A stretch of DNA of 64,000 bases from Cephalotus follicularis (Eukaryota; Streptophyta; Magnoliopsida; Oxalidales; Cephalotaceae). The translations under genes were made by a program, and so were the position numbers. This document shows, piece by piece, positions 33,769-44,200 of this stretch. Location: positions 191,455 to 255,454 of the forward strand of contig BDDD01001660.1 of NCBI GenBank assembly GCA_001972305.1, read 5' to 3'. Position 1 is the stretch's first letter, and each line of letters begins with the position of its first letter. Below the pieces are notes generated by a model that was not told the origin of the DNA, did not search any database, and saw nothing but the letters and a program-made list of their open reading frames with translations.

Positions 33769-35090
33769 TGAAATAATAAAACACTCTTGCAATATACAAG
33801 AGGGGGGGTGAATTGAATATTGAAGTAAATATGCAAATTTAAAAACTTTAAATGTAAAGAGACAAGGAAAGAAAAACTTCTTCGAAATTTAGAGTGGTTC
33901 GGCTAACTCTTGCCTACGTCCACTTTTCCCAAGGGAGCTCCTTGAGTTTCCACTATCTCGATTTGATTAAGGCAGCAAATCGTTACACCTCACAAATTCG
34001 TGATTGACCTCAATCACAAGACTTTGACCTCAAAGCCTTAGAGGATTCTCCTCTTTTACAAGTAAAATGAAAGTGTTTACAAGAACCTCTTAAATAGGTT
34101 GATGTGAATAATGCAACTCACAAAATGAAACACTCAGACAATCTCAAAGAATAAAGCTTAGTAGCTTTGTAGAACAATATAGAACACTTTGAGCTTTTTT
34201 TTACACAAGTATGCTTGAATTTGATCTCTTTTTTTGATGTTGTGTAAATCTTGTTGAATTGATGTAGTTCAGTGTGTTTCAGTTGTATTTCAGTGTGTTC
34301 TTCTGAGGTTTCATGCTTCCTTTTATAGGCAGAAAAGATTTGTAGCCATTGCATAATTTGTGGAAGCTTTTGATTTAATAATGAGTAGCTGCAATCTTTG
34401 AATTTTGTCTCTGCTGGTATAAAGACGTCGACTTATTTGTAAAAGGCGTCGATGTCTTTTCAGTTGATAGCCGTTGGAAGTGCTTGAATTAGCCGTTCCA
34501 GGTTTCGCGGGTCGTGTTCACTTAAAAAGACGCCGACTTCTTTTTGAAGGCATCGATGTCTTTTCTGGGAAATCACCAGGATATGAATCTTTGAACATCA
34601 CATCGATTTCTTCTCTTGGAGTCGATGCATTTTCTGGGAATTGCAGGTACTCTAAAAAAGGCGTCGATCTCTTATGGAAAGGCATCGATGTCTTCTGTAT
34701 TGACGTCGATGTCTTTGATGTAGGGATCGATGTCTTCAATTGCAATTTCATACAGTAGCTTCTGGCATTAAAAACGTCGATGTTATCTTGGAAGTAGTCG
34801 ATGTCATCTTGGAAGTAGTCGATGTCTTTTGGAAGTAGTCGATGTCTTTTGGTACGGACGTCGGACGATGTCTTCTTTGTAATTGATCTTGCACTAAAGA
34901 CGTCGATGTTATTTGGAAGGGGTCGACTTCTTTCGTACGGACGTCGATGTTATTCCTTGAAAGTCGATGTCTTCTTCTGCAGATGGCATATTGATTTGAT
35001 TTTGAACTTGTAATTCCTTGCACATCAAGTAAACCAGTTAAATGCAAATATGTTATCATCAAAACAAGGATTGAGACTAAATCGTCAACA
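33769..35090 (-). repeat. 3' LTR of element K
   Basis: About 1.32 kb. It contains the block 'agtggttcggc...gcctacgtccact' shared with solo LTR C and the palindrome array at 34420-34980. The exact left end is inferred from the TG at 33769. Confidence 0.75.
34420..34980. repeat. Array of AAAGACGTCGATGTCTTT-type palindromes (K, 3' LTR)
   Basis: Some 18-20 variant copies are present: aaagacgtcgactt, aaaggcgtcgatgtctttt, aaggcatcgatgtctttt, aaaggcgtcgatctctt, gacgtcgatgtctttg, agtcgatgtcatcttgg and others. Spacing is irregular (about 15-50 bases). The core GTCGA(T/C) and flanking AAG..CTT are self-complementary. Confidence 0.8.
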
Positions 35091-35113
35091 ATCTCCCCCT
35101 TTTTGATGATGAT
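35091..35113 (-). promoter_or_regulatory. Polypurine tract of element K
   Basis: The minus strand reads ATCATCATCAAAAAGGGGGAGAT immediately before the LTR start TGTTGACG. This is the characteristic PPT of SIRE/Maximus-type elements. Confidence 0.8.
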
Positions 35114-35734
35114 AAAAATTTGCTCAAAAGGCATAAAATTATAAGTAATACCAATTGAAAAAATATAAGTGAATATCAAAAGAGACTTATAATGTAAGCA
35201 ATGGTAAGATAAGTAAGAAATATGCTGTGCAATATCAATAAGCAATGAGTTTGAGAGTTCTATTTTAAAATGCATAGCATTTAGTCTCCCATTGAGCCTT
35301 TCTCTCAAAATTCATAAATAGCATTTCTCTCCAAACATAATTCTTTTGAGCCATAGCATTTCTCCCCCTTTTTCGTATAGCATCAAAAAGGTTCTACAAA
35401 AGGCAGAAATTATTAGCTCCCCCTTAATAACAGCAAGGGTAAAAAGAATATGAATAAGGTAAAATGCACAAAAATATCATAATATCGGCAATGATCATAA
35501 TTATGGAAAATAATTGAGAAAACATAATCATACATCACAATTATATCATAAATCAGAAAATCATTCATACAATCATAAACACAATTCATAAAACACAATC
35601 GCATAAACATTTCATTAATATCACAAAATTCAAACTTGTTCTTTACAAAAACTATAAAGGAGATGAACACAAATGTTCATAACAACATCAAACAAAAAAC
35701 AACAACAAGAATTAAAACAGAAACAACAACAAAA

Positions 35735-36351
35735 TCAATCATCAGCAGGAGTGGAATCGGATTCGGATTCATCGCCCGAAGTCTCTTCGCATTGATCAAT
35801 TGTCTTGGATTCGGCAAGCTTCCGTTCCATTCTTTTAAGAAACCTCTTTGTGACTTTTAAATCGTAGAAGATGGTGTCATCAATGTGTCGGAAGTCGGAC
35901 TGAATTATCCTATGATCACCCTCCAATCTACCGAGCCGAGTGTTGATTTGCTTAAATTCTTCTTTAAACGAGGATTGCATGGCAGCAAATTGTGATTGCA
36001 TGTACTCCATCATCCTGTCATAATCAGAAGTAGATGAAGTTCCTTGAGCTTGAGCATGGGCTGGTGCAGCTTGTTGTTGAGCTTCCCAAGGAGGATTCTC
36101 TTCTTGCTCTTCAATGGCAATCCTTGGTCCTTGATCCACTTTGGGCAAATATGTCCAAATCCATTGTTGTTTCTTCCACCCCATTCGATTTAATGTGCTC
36201 TTGTTGTATGTATCTTCTTTCTTCAACTTGGTTGCAATCTCTCCTTCTAGCCGAATATGAGAGTGTTGGAAGACTTTGGTAAGGATAGAGCCAAAAGGAA
36301 GTACGGATTTCTTTTGTGAAAAGGCTCTAACCATTGTCTTAAGCATAAGGA
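35735..36351 (-). pseudogene. Truncated ORF with plant-transposon-protein-like domain
   Basis: The open frame runs from the LTR junction (in-frame before ATG 36346: FDLL-MLKTMVRAF) to a stop at 35735. Its N-terminal part (VRAFSQKKSVLPFGSILTKVF and IRLEGE) resembles the end of the 'putative plant transposon protein' domain (Pfam Transposase_32). It is followed by a hydrophilic middle, a predicted coiled coil (residues about 105-150: MMEYMQSQFAAMQSSFKEEF) and an acidic Ser-rich C-terminus (SGDESESDSTPADD). The N-terminal half of the domain is missing, removed by the same deletion that trimmed the LTR. Such ORFs occur in non-autonomous plant LTR elements; function unknown. Confidence 0.65.
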
Positions 36352-37313
36352 GATCAAAGAATAAAGCTTAGTAGCTTTGTAGAACAATATAGAACACTTT
36401 GAGCTTTTTCACACAAGTATGCTTGAATTTGATCTCTCTTTTGATGTTGTGTAAATCTTGTTGAATTGATGTAGTTCAGTGTGTTTCAATTGTATTTCAG
36501 TGTGTTCTTCTGAGGTTTCATGCTTCCTTTTATAGGCAGAAAAGATTTGTAGCCGTTGCATAATTTGTGAAAGCTTTTGATTTAATAATGAGTAGCTGCA
36601 ATCTTTGAATTTTGTCTCTGCTGGTATAAAGACGTCGACTTCTTTGTAAAAGGCGTCGATGTCTTTTCAGTTGATAGCCGTTGGAAGTGCTTGAATTAGC
36701 CGTTCCAGGTTTCGCGGGTCTTGTTCACTTAAAAAGACGTCGACTTCTTTTTGAAGGCATCGATGTCTTTTCTGGGAAATCACCAGGATATGAATCTTTG
36801 AACATCACATCGATTTCTTCTCTTGGAGTCGATGCATTTTCTGGGAATTGCAGGTACTCTAAAAAAGGCGTCGATCTCTTATGGAAAGGCGTCGATGTCT
36901 TCTGTATTGACGTCGATGTCTTTGATGTAGGGATCAATGTCTTCAATTGCTATTTCATGCAGTAGCTTCTGGCATTAAAAACGTCGATGTTATCTTGGAA
37001 GTATTCGATGTCATCTTGGAAGTAGTCGATATCTTTTGGAAGTAGTCGATGTCTTTTGGTACGGACGTCGATGTCATTACTGGAAGGACGATGTCTTCTT
37101 TGTAATTGATCTTGCACTAAAGACGTCGATGTTATTTGGAAGGGGTCGACTTCTTTCGTACGGACGTCGATGTTATTCCTTGAAAGTCGATGTCTTCTTC
37201 TGCAGATGGCATATTGATTTGATTTTGAACTTGTAATTCCTTGCACATCAAGTAAACCAGTTAAATGCAAATATGTTATCATCAAAACAAGGATTGAGAC
37301 TAAATCGTCAACA
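36352..37313 (-). repeat. Partial 5' LTR of element K
   Basis: It matches 34141-35090 almost base for base. The breakpoint at 36352 lies in a shared 'atc(t)caaagaataaagc', which suggests a microhomology-mediated join. Confidence 0.82.
36628..37199. repeat. Array of AAAGACGTCGATGTCTTT-type palindromes (K, 5' LTR)
   Basis: This is the counterpart of 34420-34980, with a few repaired or changed copies (for example aaagacgtcgacttc near 36735 where the other LTR has gacgccgac). Confidence 0.8.
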
Positions 37314-38805
37314 GAAAGATTTCAACGAGAGATGATGGATTCAAAGGTAGTTTCATGTGGAGGTATGGCAGTGGGTTTGTTTTTTTTGGAGGGGCTATGG
37401 CAACAGTTTTGGCATGGGGTTTGGTGCGTTTTGGGCATGACTAACAAAGGTAAATCTCTATTTTGTTTTTGTCTTCTATGGTGATCTTCTTGTCTTCTAT
37501 TTTTGCCTTGGTTTGGTGATGTGTGGGTTTTGAGGAATGTAGTGAGGGTGTGTGGAGGTGATGTGTGTGCAGTGGTGTAGTGTGGAGTGTATGGTGAGTG
37601 TAGAGGTGGGTGTAGGGATGTGTGGGGTGATGGTTTAAGTGTGTAGTGGAGGTTGTGTGAGGTGATTTAGGCAGTGGCATTTTTTGTAGGTTTTGGGGTG
37701 TGGTTCACAAATGTCATGGAGGTTAGGTGGTGGACGCAGTGGCTATTAAGATGGTAAGTTGGTTATGGGTTTTGGTGTGTGGTTTATGTTGTTTTGTTTT
37801 TCTTTTTTGCAAATGGAGGTATCAAGGTGGGGCTGCTCCATAGTGCTATGTGTGGTGCTACGTGTGTGCGATGAATCGTGAAAAAAAAAATAGAACAGAT
37901 ATACCTCTTCTTTTTGCTGTGATATGCAACTTTGTGTTGTGTTTTTTTTTTCTTCGTTTCTTTTCTTTTGTGATCCTATGTAGCATATACTCTAGCTTAG
38001 TTTATATAGGAAGGATTAGGGTTTTATGGATATGGTTTTGGGGGGCAAATTTTGGGACAATATGGATGGTCAAACCAGTGACTTTTGTCTAGATATGGTC
38101 TTGATGCAGGTGGTGATGTATTTTTGGGTTACAGGAGGCTGATGTAGTAGTACTGTGGTGGTGTATGGGTGCAGGCTGGTGCACAGTGCACATGCCTGTG
38201 TTTTTTGTTTTTTCCCTTTTTTTTTTTTTTTACAAATGGAGATAAATAAAAAGAGTGGGCTGGAATTTGGGCTTGACAATCAAATGGTCCAATCTGAATT
38301 AAAAGATAAATGGCCCTAGATATTTGAACACCAAAATTTTAAATTGGACAAAAATCAAAAGAAAAGGGCCTAAAGGTCTAAAATCCAAAATTTTAAATTG
38401 AACAAAAATCAAAATAAATGGGCCTAACATAAAAATATGAGTCCAATGACTTAAAACCTAACATTTAAAATTAGGCTAAAATAACAGAAATAGGTTTTAT
38501 AATTGGATCGAACAAATATAGACCCAACAAAGGCACCGGCTTGAGAGTCGAAAATTGGACAAGATAAAATGAATCGGAAACCAACAACCTATATTATATG
38601 CCCAAAAATTTAAATGAGGAATCTAAACTCAATAACCCAAAATGGTTAACTAAGTGGATTTAATTAAATGCATGAAATCTACTTTGCATTCAACGAAGCC
38701 CAAATGAGAGAAAAGGGAAAAGTTTGTATGTAAATTTGAAATTTAAATGTCTAAAAGTAAACAATAAAGTCAAGCCGAATGAAATCGGATATCAACATTC
38801 TTCTT
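37314..38805. other. Unassigned low-complexity DNA
   Basis: 37320-38180 is G/T-rich on the plus strand ('gtgtgtggaggtgatgtg') with no credible long frame. 38280-38480 holds two copies of 'ccaaaattttaaattg(g/a)acaaaaatcaaaa' about 60 bases apart. The first bases may continue the promoter-like segment at 33433. I see no gene. Confidence 0.4.
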
Positions 38806-39439
38806 GTTGTTAGAGGTTTAATTCAGGAGTATGTGATTTATTATGAGGAGACATTTGCCCCAATTACTGGGCTCACTTCTGTTCGTTCATTACTTGTCAT
38901 AGTTGTTGCCCGAGAATGGTTAGCTTTCAATATAGATATAAAAAAAGTTCTTTTATCAATGGTGATTTGGTTAAGGAGTAATATGTACATACCTCCTCCC
39001 CTTGGTTATGAGCATCCTCTTCATCAGATATGTCGTGTTAAGTAGACTATGTATGGTCTGAAACATACACCTAGGGCTTGGTTTTTAAAACTTAGCTCTA
39101 TTATTATTCATCTTGGTTTTCACTCTAGTACATATAATTTTGCCTTATTTACTTGATTTACCTCTACTAGTTGTACTATTATTCTTTTGTACATGTTGAT
39201 ATAATCATAACTTGTGAAGATCTAACTAGTATTCAGGAACTAAAAAAATTGTCATTTTGAGATATTTGTGCAATCTAATTAATTATTTCTTGGGTCTCAA
39301 GGTTTCTTTTAATTCTAGTGGGTTTTACTTATCTAAGGTCAAATATTCCTACGATGCCTTAACTCGAACAAGAAATTCATACAAAGAAACATCTACATCT
39401 CCAGTTGAGCATAACTGAAAACTTCGACTTGATAATGTA
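38806..39439 (+). pseudogene. Decayed Ty1/Copia reverse transcriptase (5' part)
   Basis: Translation gives VVRGLIQEYVIYYEETFAPITGL, then SVRSLLVIVVAREW, FNIDIKKVLL, MYIPPPLGYEHP and, past a stop, MYGLKHTPRAWF. These are the ordered motifs of Copia RT. Downstream frames are riddled with stops but remain recognisable to KYSYDALTRTR. The 5' end of the element is missing. Solo LTR L (39445) interrupts it; pol resumes at 42134. Confidence 0.85.
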
Positions 39440-39444
39440 GCTCT
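39440..39444. repeat. Target-site duplication of L, left copy (GCTCT)
   Basis: Repeated at 42129-42133. Confidence 0.85.
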
Positions 39445-42128
39445 TGTCATAACCCGAGGCTCTAACCCTAGATTTCTCGATGTATATATTGTATATATAA
39501 ATTCATAAGATTGATCATTACATTGAATATGTAAAGTATTTTCCATCTTACATTGAATTTTACAATTTGCATGGCATATTAAGACTTTGCATGTAAATTA
39601 GGGTTTGCATGACAATTGCACATATACCAATTCCCATGCACGTGACCACTCCTTAGTTGTAATTAGAAGAGTGTGGGAGTGCATTGTCGGTGTAAAAAAT
39701 TCGGGCATAAGGGGAGGATGAAATAGGGTTTCAAGTTTAATCTCTGAAATGGACACTTGGATGGTGTACCCACCAATGGTGTACTCATCACCAAGAAGAA
39801 AACTAATATAGCAAGAGTATTCCCCTTTCTTCCTTCAATGATCCATTCTTTCTCATGTATTTTACTTGTCTAATGATCTTTATATGTCAGTTTTCATGCA
39901 TGTCTTGACACTTCCTAATGGTCCAAACACTAGCATGTTTACAGACTATGCTTAACTACCTTCCTTACTATACTTCCTAGACTGGCAGTACCTTAGAGAA
40001 TTCATACTAAATTCAATTCTTAATGAAATCGTATGAAATGTTTATGGAAGAAATATTAAAAAGTCCTCTACAATTTTGTCACATATAGGCTTTGTCATTT
40101 GAGGACTTATTGGACATGAAAACTGGTCTACAAAAATACTGAACAAACCTTTTGTGCATTCTAGATATGCAACTTTGGGCAATCACCATGAATTCATTTC
40201 TTACCGAAATTGGATGGAATGTTTATAACAGAAAGTTTGGAAAATCCTTTACAATGTTTATGTTTTCAGAATTTTATGATTTTGAGTTTTAGTACACATG
40301 ATAATAGACTTTATCAAAACTGTTTCTCTAACCACCTGCATGCAGAACATATTTCTTAGTATTTCTTAAAATTTTCAATGGGACCTGTTCCTTATTACAA
40401 AATTATGAAACTTTTCAGTTTAAAATATTATTATGTCCTTTACAACTTTCATGTTTTGATCATACTAAGATTTTAAATATATATATATATATTTTAATAT
40501 TTCTTAAAATATTCAATGGGACCTTGTTCCTTATTACAAAATTATGAAACTTTTCAGTTTGAAATATTATTATGTCCTTTACAACTTTCATGTTTTGATC
40601 ATACTCATATTTTAACTTTATATATATATTAATATTTCTTAAAATATTCATAGAGACCTTGTTCCTTATTACAAAATTATGAAACTTTTCAATTTGAAAA
40701 ATTATTATGTCCTTTACAACTTTCATGTATTGATCATACACATATTTTAACTTTTATGTATGTTACAGTAGCTTTTATACAAATTGTTCCACTAACATCT
40801 ACACAAAGGGAATGTACTTTGAAACACTCATTGAATATTCATTTTTTTAATGGAATTTTATGAACCTTATATGAATAAAAAGCTTAACTAACCCTCAACA
40901 ACTTTCATGTTTGAGTTTCTTAAAATTATGACTTTTAACGGATGTGATAATGGCTTTTACAAAGACTATACCTCTAACTCCTGCATGCACAATATGTAAT
41001 TTAAAATATTCACTGGGATTTTAATACTTCTTAGAAAATTACAAATCTTACATGGTTGAAAAGAGCTTATTTAACCCTCAATAACTTTCAAGTTTTAAGA
41101 GTTTACAATTTTACCTTCCACAGTATGTAGTAAAAGCTTTTTATAATCTGTTCCTTAAATTTCTGCATGCAGTGCATGCATCATAAAATCTTAATTGTGA
41201 CTTCGTTTCTTGTCGGAAAACTATGAATTTTACCATTCTGAAATTATTGAGATGTCTACTTTAATTTCTTATTTCTAGTTCTTGATGATTCTAAATGCTT
41301 TTGTCCAAATATTGCCTCAAAATTTTCTATTCAAGCTATTTTTACCTATATTTATGAATGTTGTGAAAAAGCGAGCTTTGTACTTCCACACAGTAATGAG
41401 AAAGGAATTGATAATGAAATGTGATGATATTAAATGAGAATTTTGGATTGAGAATGTTAACATACTAGGTGTGACCCAAAAGGACAGGAGACTCATGCAT
41501 GCAGTTTAGTCGGATTAAAGACCTGGTGGTTTAGTCGGCTAATGACCCGACGATTTAGCTGGATTAACCCAGTAAAAGAAGTCAGTTGGAATATTGACCC
41601 GACAAGGTTTTGGTTTCTTGAAGACCCCTCAGTCATCCATATGTTTGTTCGAGCTTCCATATACAATTGAGATTTCTTATATGGTCATACGAATCGTTTT
41701 AAATGAGTATCCATCGTATTTTACAAGTTTTCATAAAATACTTCATTTTAATTCTTGTTGTTGTTTTTTTTTTGTTTAACTGTTTAAAGTTTTCAAATTC
41801 GTTTATCATAATCTTACTAGGCTTTTGAGCTTAGTCTTTCAGATGTTTCCTTCCTAGGTGTTGAGTAAGCTAGGTGACAGGTCCTATGAGCACGCGAGAG
41901 GGGGAAATCTATTGGGAGAATTTTATTTATGGCCTATAATAATATTTTGAACATCCTTTATTTGTGAGACAATGGATATTAAGTTGTATAGTACTTTCTG
42001 TAATCTTGAGATTAATCCTAGATGTGTTATTTTCTTTTATGCATAATTGGTAGTAATGGTATTAACACTTCTAATAAACTTACTAAAGGCCAATAAAATT
42101 GGTAGTAAAAAAAAATTGGGGTGCTACA
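39445..42128 (+). mobile_element. L: 2.7-kb Gypsy-type solo LTR
   Basis: TGTCATAACCCGAGG...TTGGGGTGCTACA, flanked by GCTCT, with no coding or primer sites inside. It sits in the Copia RT/RNaseH pseudogene and divides it. AT-rich, with an internal 136-bp tandem repeat and further degenerate related units between about 39950 and 41250. At 41515-41590 a 'ga(c/t)ccgac(g/a)...tttagtcgg' phrase recurs. Confidence 0.85.
40362..40760. repeat. Three ~136-bp tandem repeats in L
   Basis: Units start near 40362, 40497 and 40633. Each runs 'tttcttaaaat(a/t)ttca' through 'ttacaactttcatg' to 'catac' plus an AT-rich end with (TA)n. More diverged relatives occur on both sides. The minus-strand ORF at 40460-40741 is a by-product. 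Confidence 0.85.
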
Positions 42129-42133
42129 GCTCT
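42129..42133. repeat. Target-site duplication of L, right copy (GCTCT)
   Basis: Matches 39440-39444. Confidence 0.85.
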
Positions 42134-42800
42134 TCTATCTGATCCTAGTCTTCATCGCCTACTGGTTGGAAATCTCTTGTACCTAATAGTGACTCACCCT
42201 TATATTGCATAGATAGGCAATTCACTTAGCCATTTCATGGCCACAACCCTTCGTTATGCTACAACCCTACCTATTCTGAGATATGTCAAAGGAACTCTCT
42301 TTTCTCATTTATCTTTAGAGTGTTCCCTTGACATTCATGCTTTCTATGTAGCTGACTGGGCTAGAAATCCTATTGATTATCGTTCGACTACAGGGTATTG
42401 CTCCTTTCTTGGCACTTCATCGATCTCTTGGAATTGTAAGATGCAAATAGTTGTTTCTTGATCCAATACCTCAGTATAAGGCTCTTGCTGACACTACTTT
42501 TAAACTCATTTGGTATCGATGGATACTTCAGGATATGAGAGTTTCTCAAACTACTAGCACCTCCATTCACTACGACAATCAAAGTGCAATCCATATTTTC
42601 CAAAACGATGTGTTTCATGAGCGTATGAAACACATTGAAATTGATTGTCACGTTCATCATCGTCTTTAGCAGCACACTCTTTGTTCTTTCCCAGTTACCT
42701 TCGCTGATTAGACTGTTAACATCTTCACCAAATCTCATCCACTTGGTCAGTTGATATTTTATTTTTCAAACTCAACTCGGGTTCTACTCTATCACCTTGA
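42134..42800 (+). pseudogene. Decayed Ty1/Copia pol (RT end and RNaseH)
   Basis: Continuation of the fragment at 38806-39439. It includes SDPSLHRLLVGNLLYLIVT, ILRYVKGTLFSHLSL, DYRSTTGYCSFLGTS and, in another frame, IHYDNQSAIHIF and ERMKHIEIDCH, the RNaseH end of Copia elements. Multiple stops and frameshifts. The following 'cttgagtttgggagtgtg' is a Copia-type PPT and LTR start, running into the gap. Confidence 0.85.
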
Positions 42801-42823
42801 GTTTGGGAGTGTGTGTGTGTGTT

Positions 42824-43242
42824 NNNNNNNNNNNNNNNNNNNNNNNNNNNNNNNNNNNNNNNNNNNNNNNNNNNNNNNNNNNNNNNNNNNNNNNNNNNNN
42901 NNNNNNNNNNNNNNNNNNNNNNNNNNNNNNNNNNNNNNNNNNNNNNNNNNNNNNNNNNNNNNNNNNNNNNNNNNNNNNNNNNNNNNNNNNNNNNNNNNNN
43001 NNNNNNNNNNNNNNNNNNNNNNNNNNNNNNNNNNNNNNNNNNNNNNNNNNNNNNNNNNNNNNNNNNNNNNNNNNNNNNNNNNNNNNNNNNNNNNNNNNNN
43101 NNNNNNNNNNNNNNNNNNNNNNNNNNNNNNNNNNNNNNNNNNNNNNNNNNNNNNNNNNNNNNNNNNNNNNNNNNNNNNNNNNNNNNNNNNNNNNNNNNNN
43201 NNNNNNNNNNNNNNNNNNNNNNNNNNNNNNNNNNNNNNNNNN
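42824..43242. other. Assembly gap (419 N)
   Basis: Unsequenced bases, flanked by (TG)n on the left and a G-homopolymer-rich stretch on the right, which suggests low-quality sequence at the edge. The 3' LTR of the Copia fragment may lie here. ORFs reported across it are meaningless. Confidence 1.
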
Positions 43243-43339
43243 ATTGTGGTGATTAGGTACGGGGGGTGGGGGGGGGGGTTTGTGTGTGGTGTGTGAGGGG
43301 GTGAGTTCCACTATCTCATGTGTTAATGTATATTAGATA

Positions 43340-44190
43340 TGGTATATCTCAGTGATATTCCTACCCCGTAGGGGGTTGGTAATTTCATATTTAAATATGG
43401 AATGGAGATTACCACCTTAAGCGGGACTTGAATGGGCCTCCCAAAGATTTCGTTGTAAGTATCCGACATTTTCACGACCAGCAAGTCTACCAGAACGATA
43501 GTTCAGGCCTCCCAAATATGTCATCGGTAAGGTGATTATCCCCTCAGGTCTACATAATTTGCCATGAATCCTACAATGGGGGATTGTATTCTCCTTAGTT
43601 CTCCCTTGGCTAAGCTCATTCTTGAGTAGGTTTTAAAAGATAGAACATCTGCAAAACTCCCATTATTGACCAATACTCTTTTCACACAATGATTCACAAC
43701 GTTGGCACTGATCACCAACGGGTCATCATGGGGAGTTTTCGCTCCTTCAAAATCCTCGTCTGAAAAGGACGACACAATGTCAGACTTTGGTTTCTTTGTT
43801 GGTTGATCTACTGCTTGAATCTCCCTTGCATATCTTTTCCTGGCCGAGCTACTAGATACCCTAATGCCTGCCCTATGATATGACGTTGATTGTGGCAATG
43901 ACATCCTAGGGTGGGTTATCTGGAGCTTTGTCAACTTCTCTTTGTGGGGAACCCATCCTATCCCCTCGATTCAACATTGCATCTTCATCTTCGAAGAGGT
44001 TGTGTAGCACTCCCTGGTCGTGCTTGGTCTCCTATTGATATTCCTCCCCCACCGAAGGTTGGGAATTTAATCTCTGAATGTGGATTGGAGACTAACGCCT
44101 GAAGCGCAGCTTGAATAGGCCTCCAAAATATTGCTTTGTAAGTATCCAGCATTTTCACGACCAGGAAGTCTACTACGAAAGTAGTTCGAG
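43340..44190 (-). pseudogene. Tat-like protease/pol fragments, partly duplicated
   Basis: The middle (43934-43536) encodes DPLVISANVVNHCVKRVLV, then NNGSFADVL and RRIQSPIVGFM, a Gypsy aspartic protease whose expected D-N/S-G-S motif begins N-N. On either side (about 43340-43535 and 44010-44190) lie two related segments carrying the VDFLVVKM-DTY-IFGRPIQ and KFPTP-GVGEIRGDQ type motifs. One such segment should follow the protease; the second implies a tandem partial copy. The right end is cut by the LTR of M. Confidence 0.7.
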
Positions 44191-44200
44191 ATGGCGCTTT

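Larger units (their letters stand above)
33769..37313 (-). mobile_element. Element K: internally deleted SIRE/Maximus-like Copia element
   Basis: The left LTR (33769-35090) is whole and preceded on the minus strand by a PPT. The right LTR (36352-37313) lacks its last ~370 bases, and joins directly to the truncated ORF. Gag, protease, integrase and RT are absent. Signature sequences are the LTR start TGTTGACGATTTAGTC with 'ttgttttgatgataaca', the stretch 'aattcaccccccctcttg' near the LTR end, and the PPT 'aaaaagggggaga'; these are typical of SIRE/Maximus elements. The two LTRs are nearly identical where they overlap, so K is young. Flanks (GTTAT and GAAAG) do not match, as expected after deletion or recombination. 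Confidence 0.75.

Noticed and set aside
33764..37318. Target-site duplication for K
   Set aside because: GTTAT and GAAAG differ; the element is rearranged, so no duplication is claimed.
38810..42800. Functional Copia reverse transcriptase
   Set aside because: Many stops, frameshifts and a 2.7-kb solo LTR in the middle; clearly a pseudogene.
42751..43311. Long ORFs on both strands spanning the N run
   Set aside because: They consist almost entirely of unsequenced bases; there is no coding evidence.
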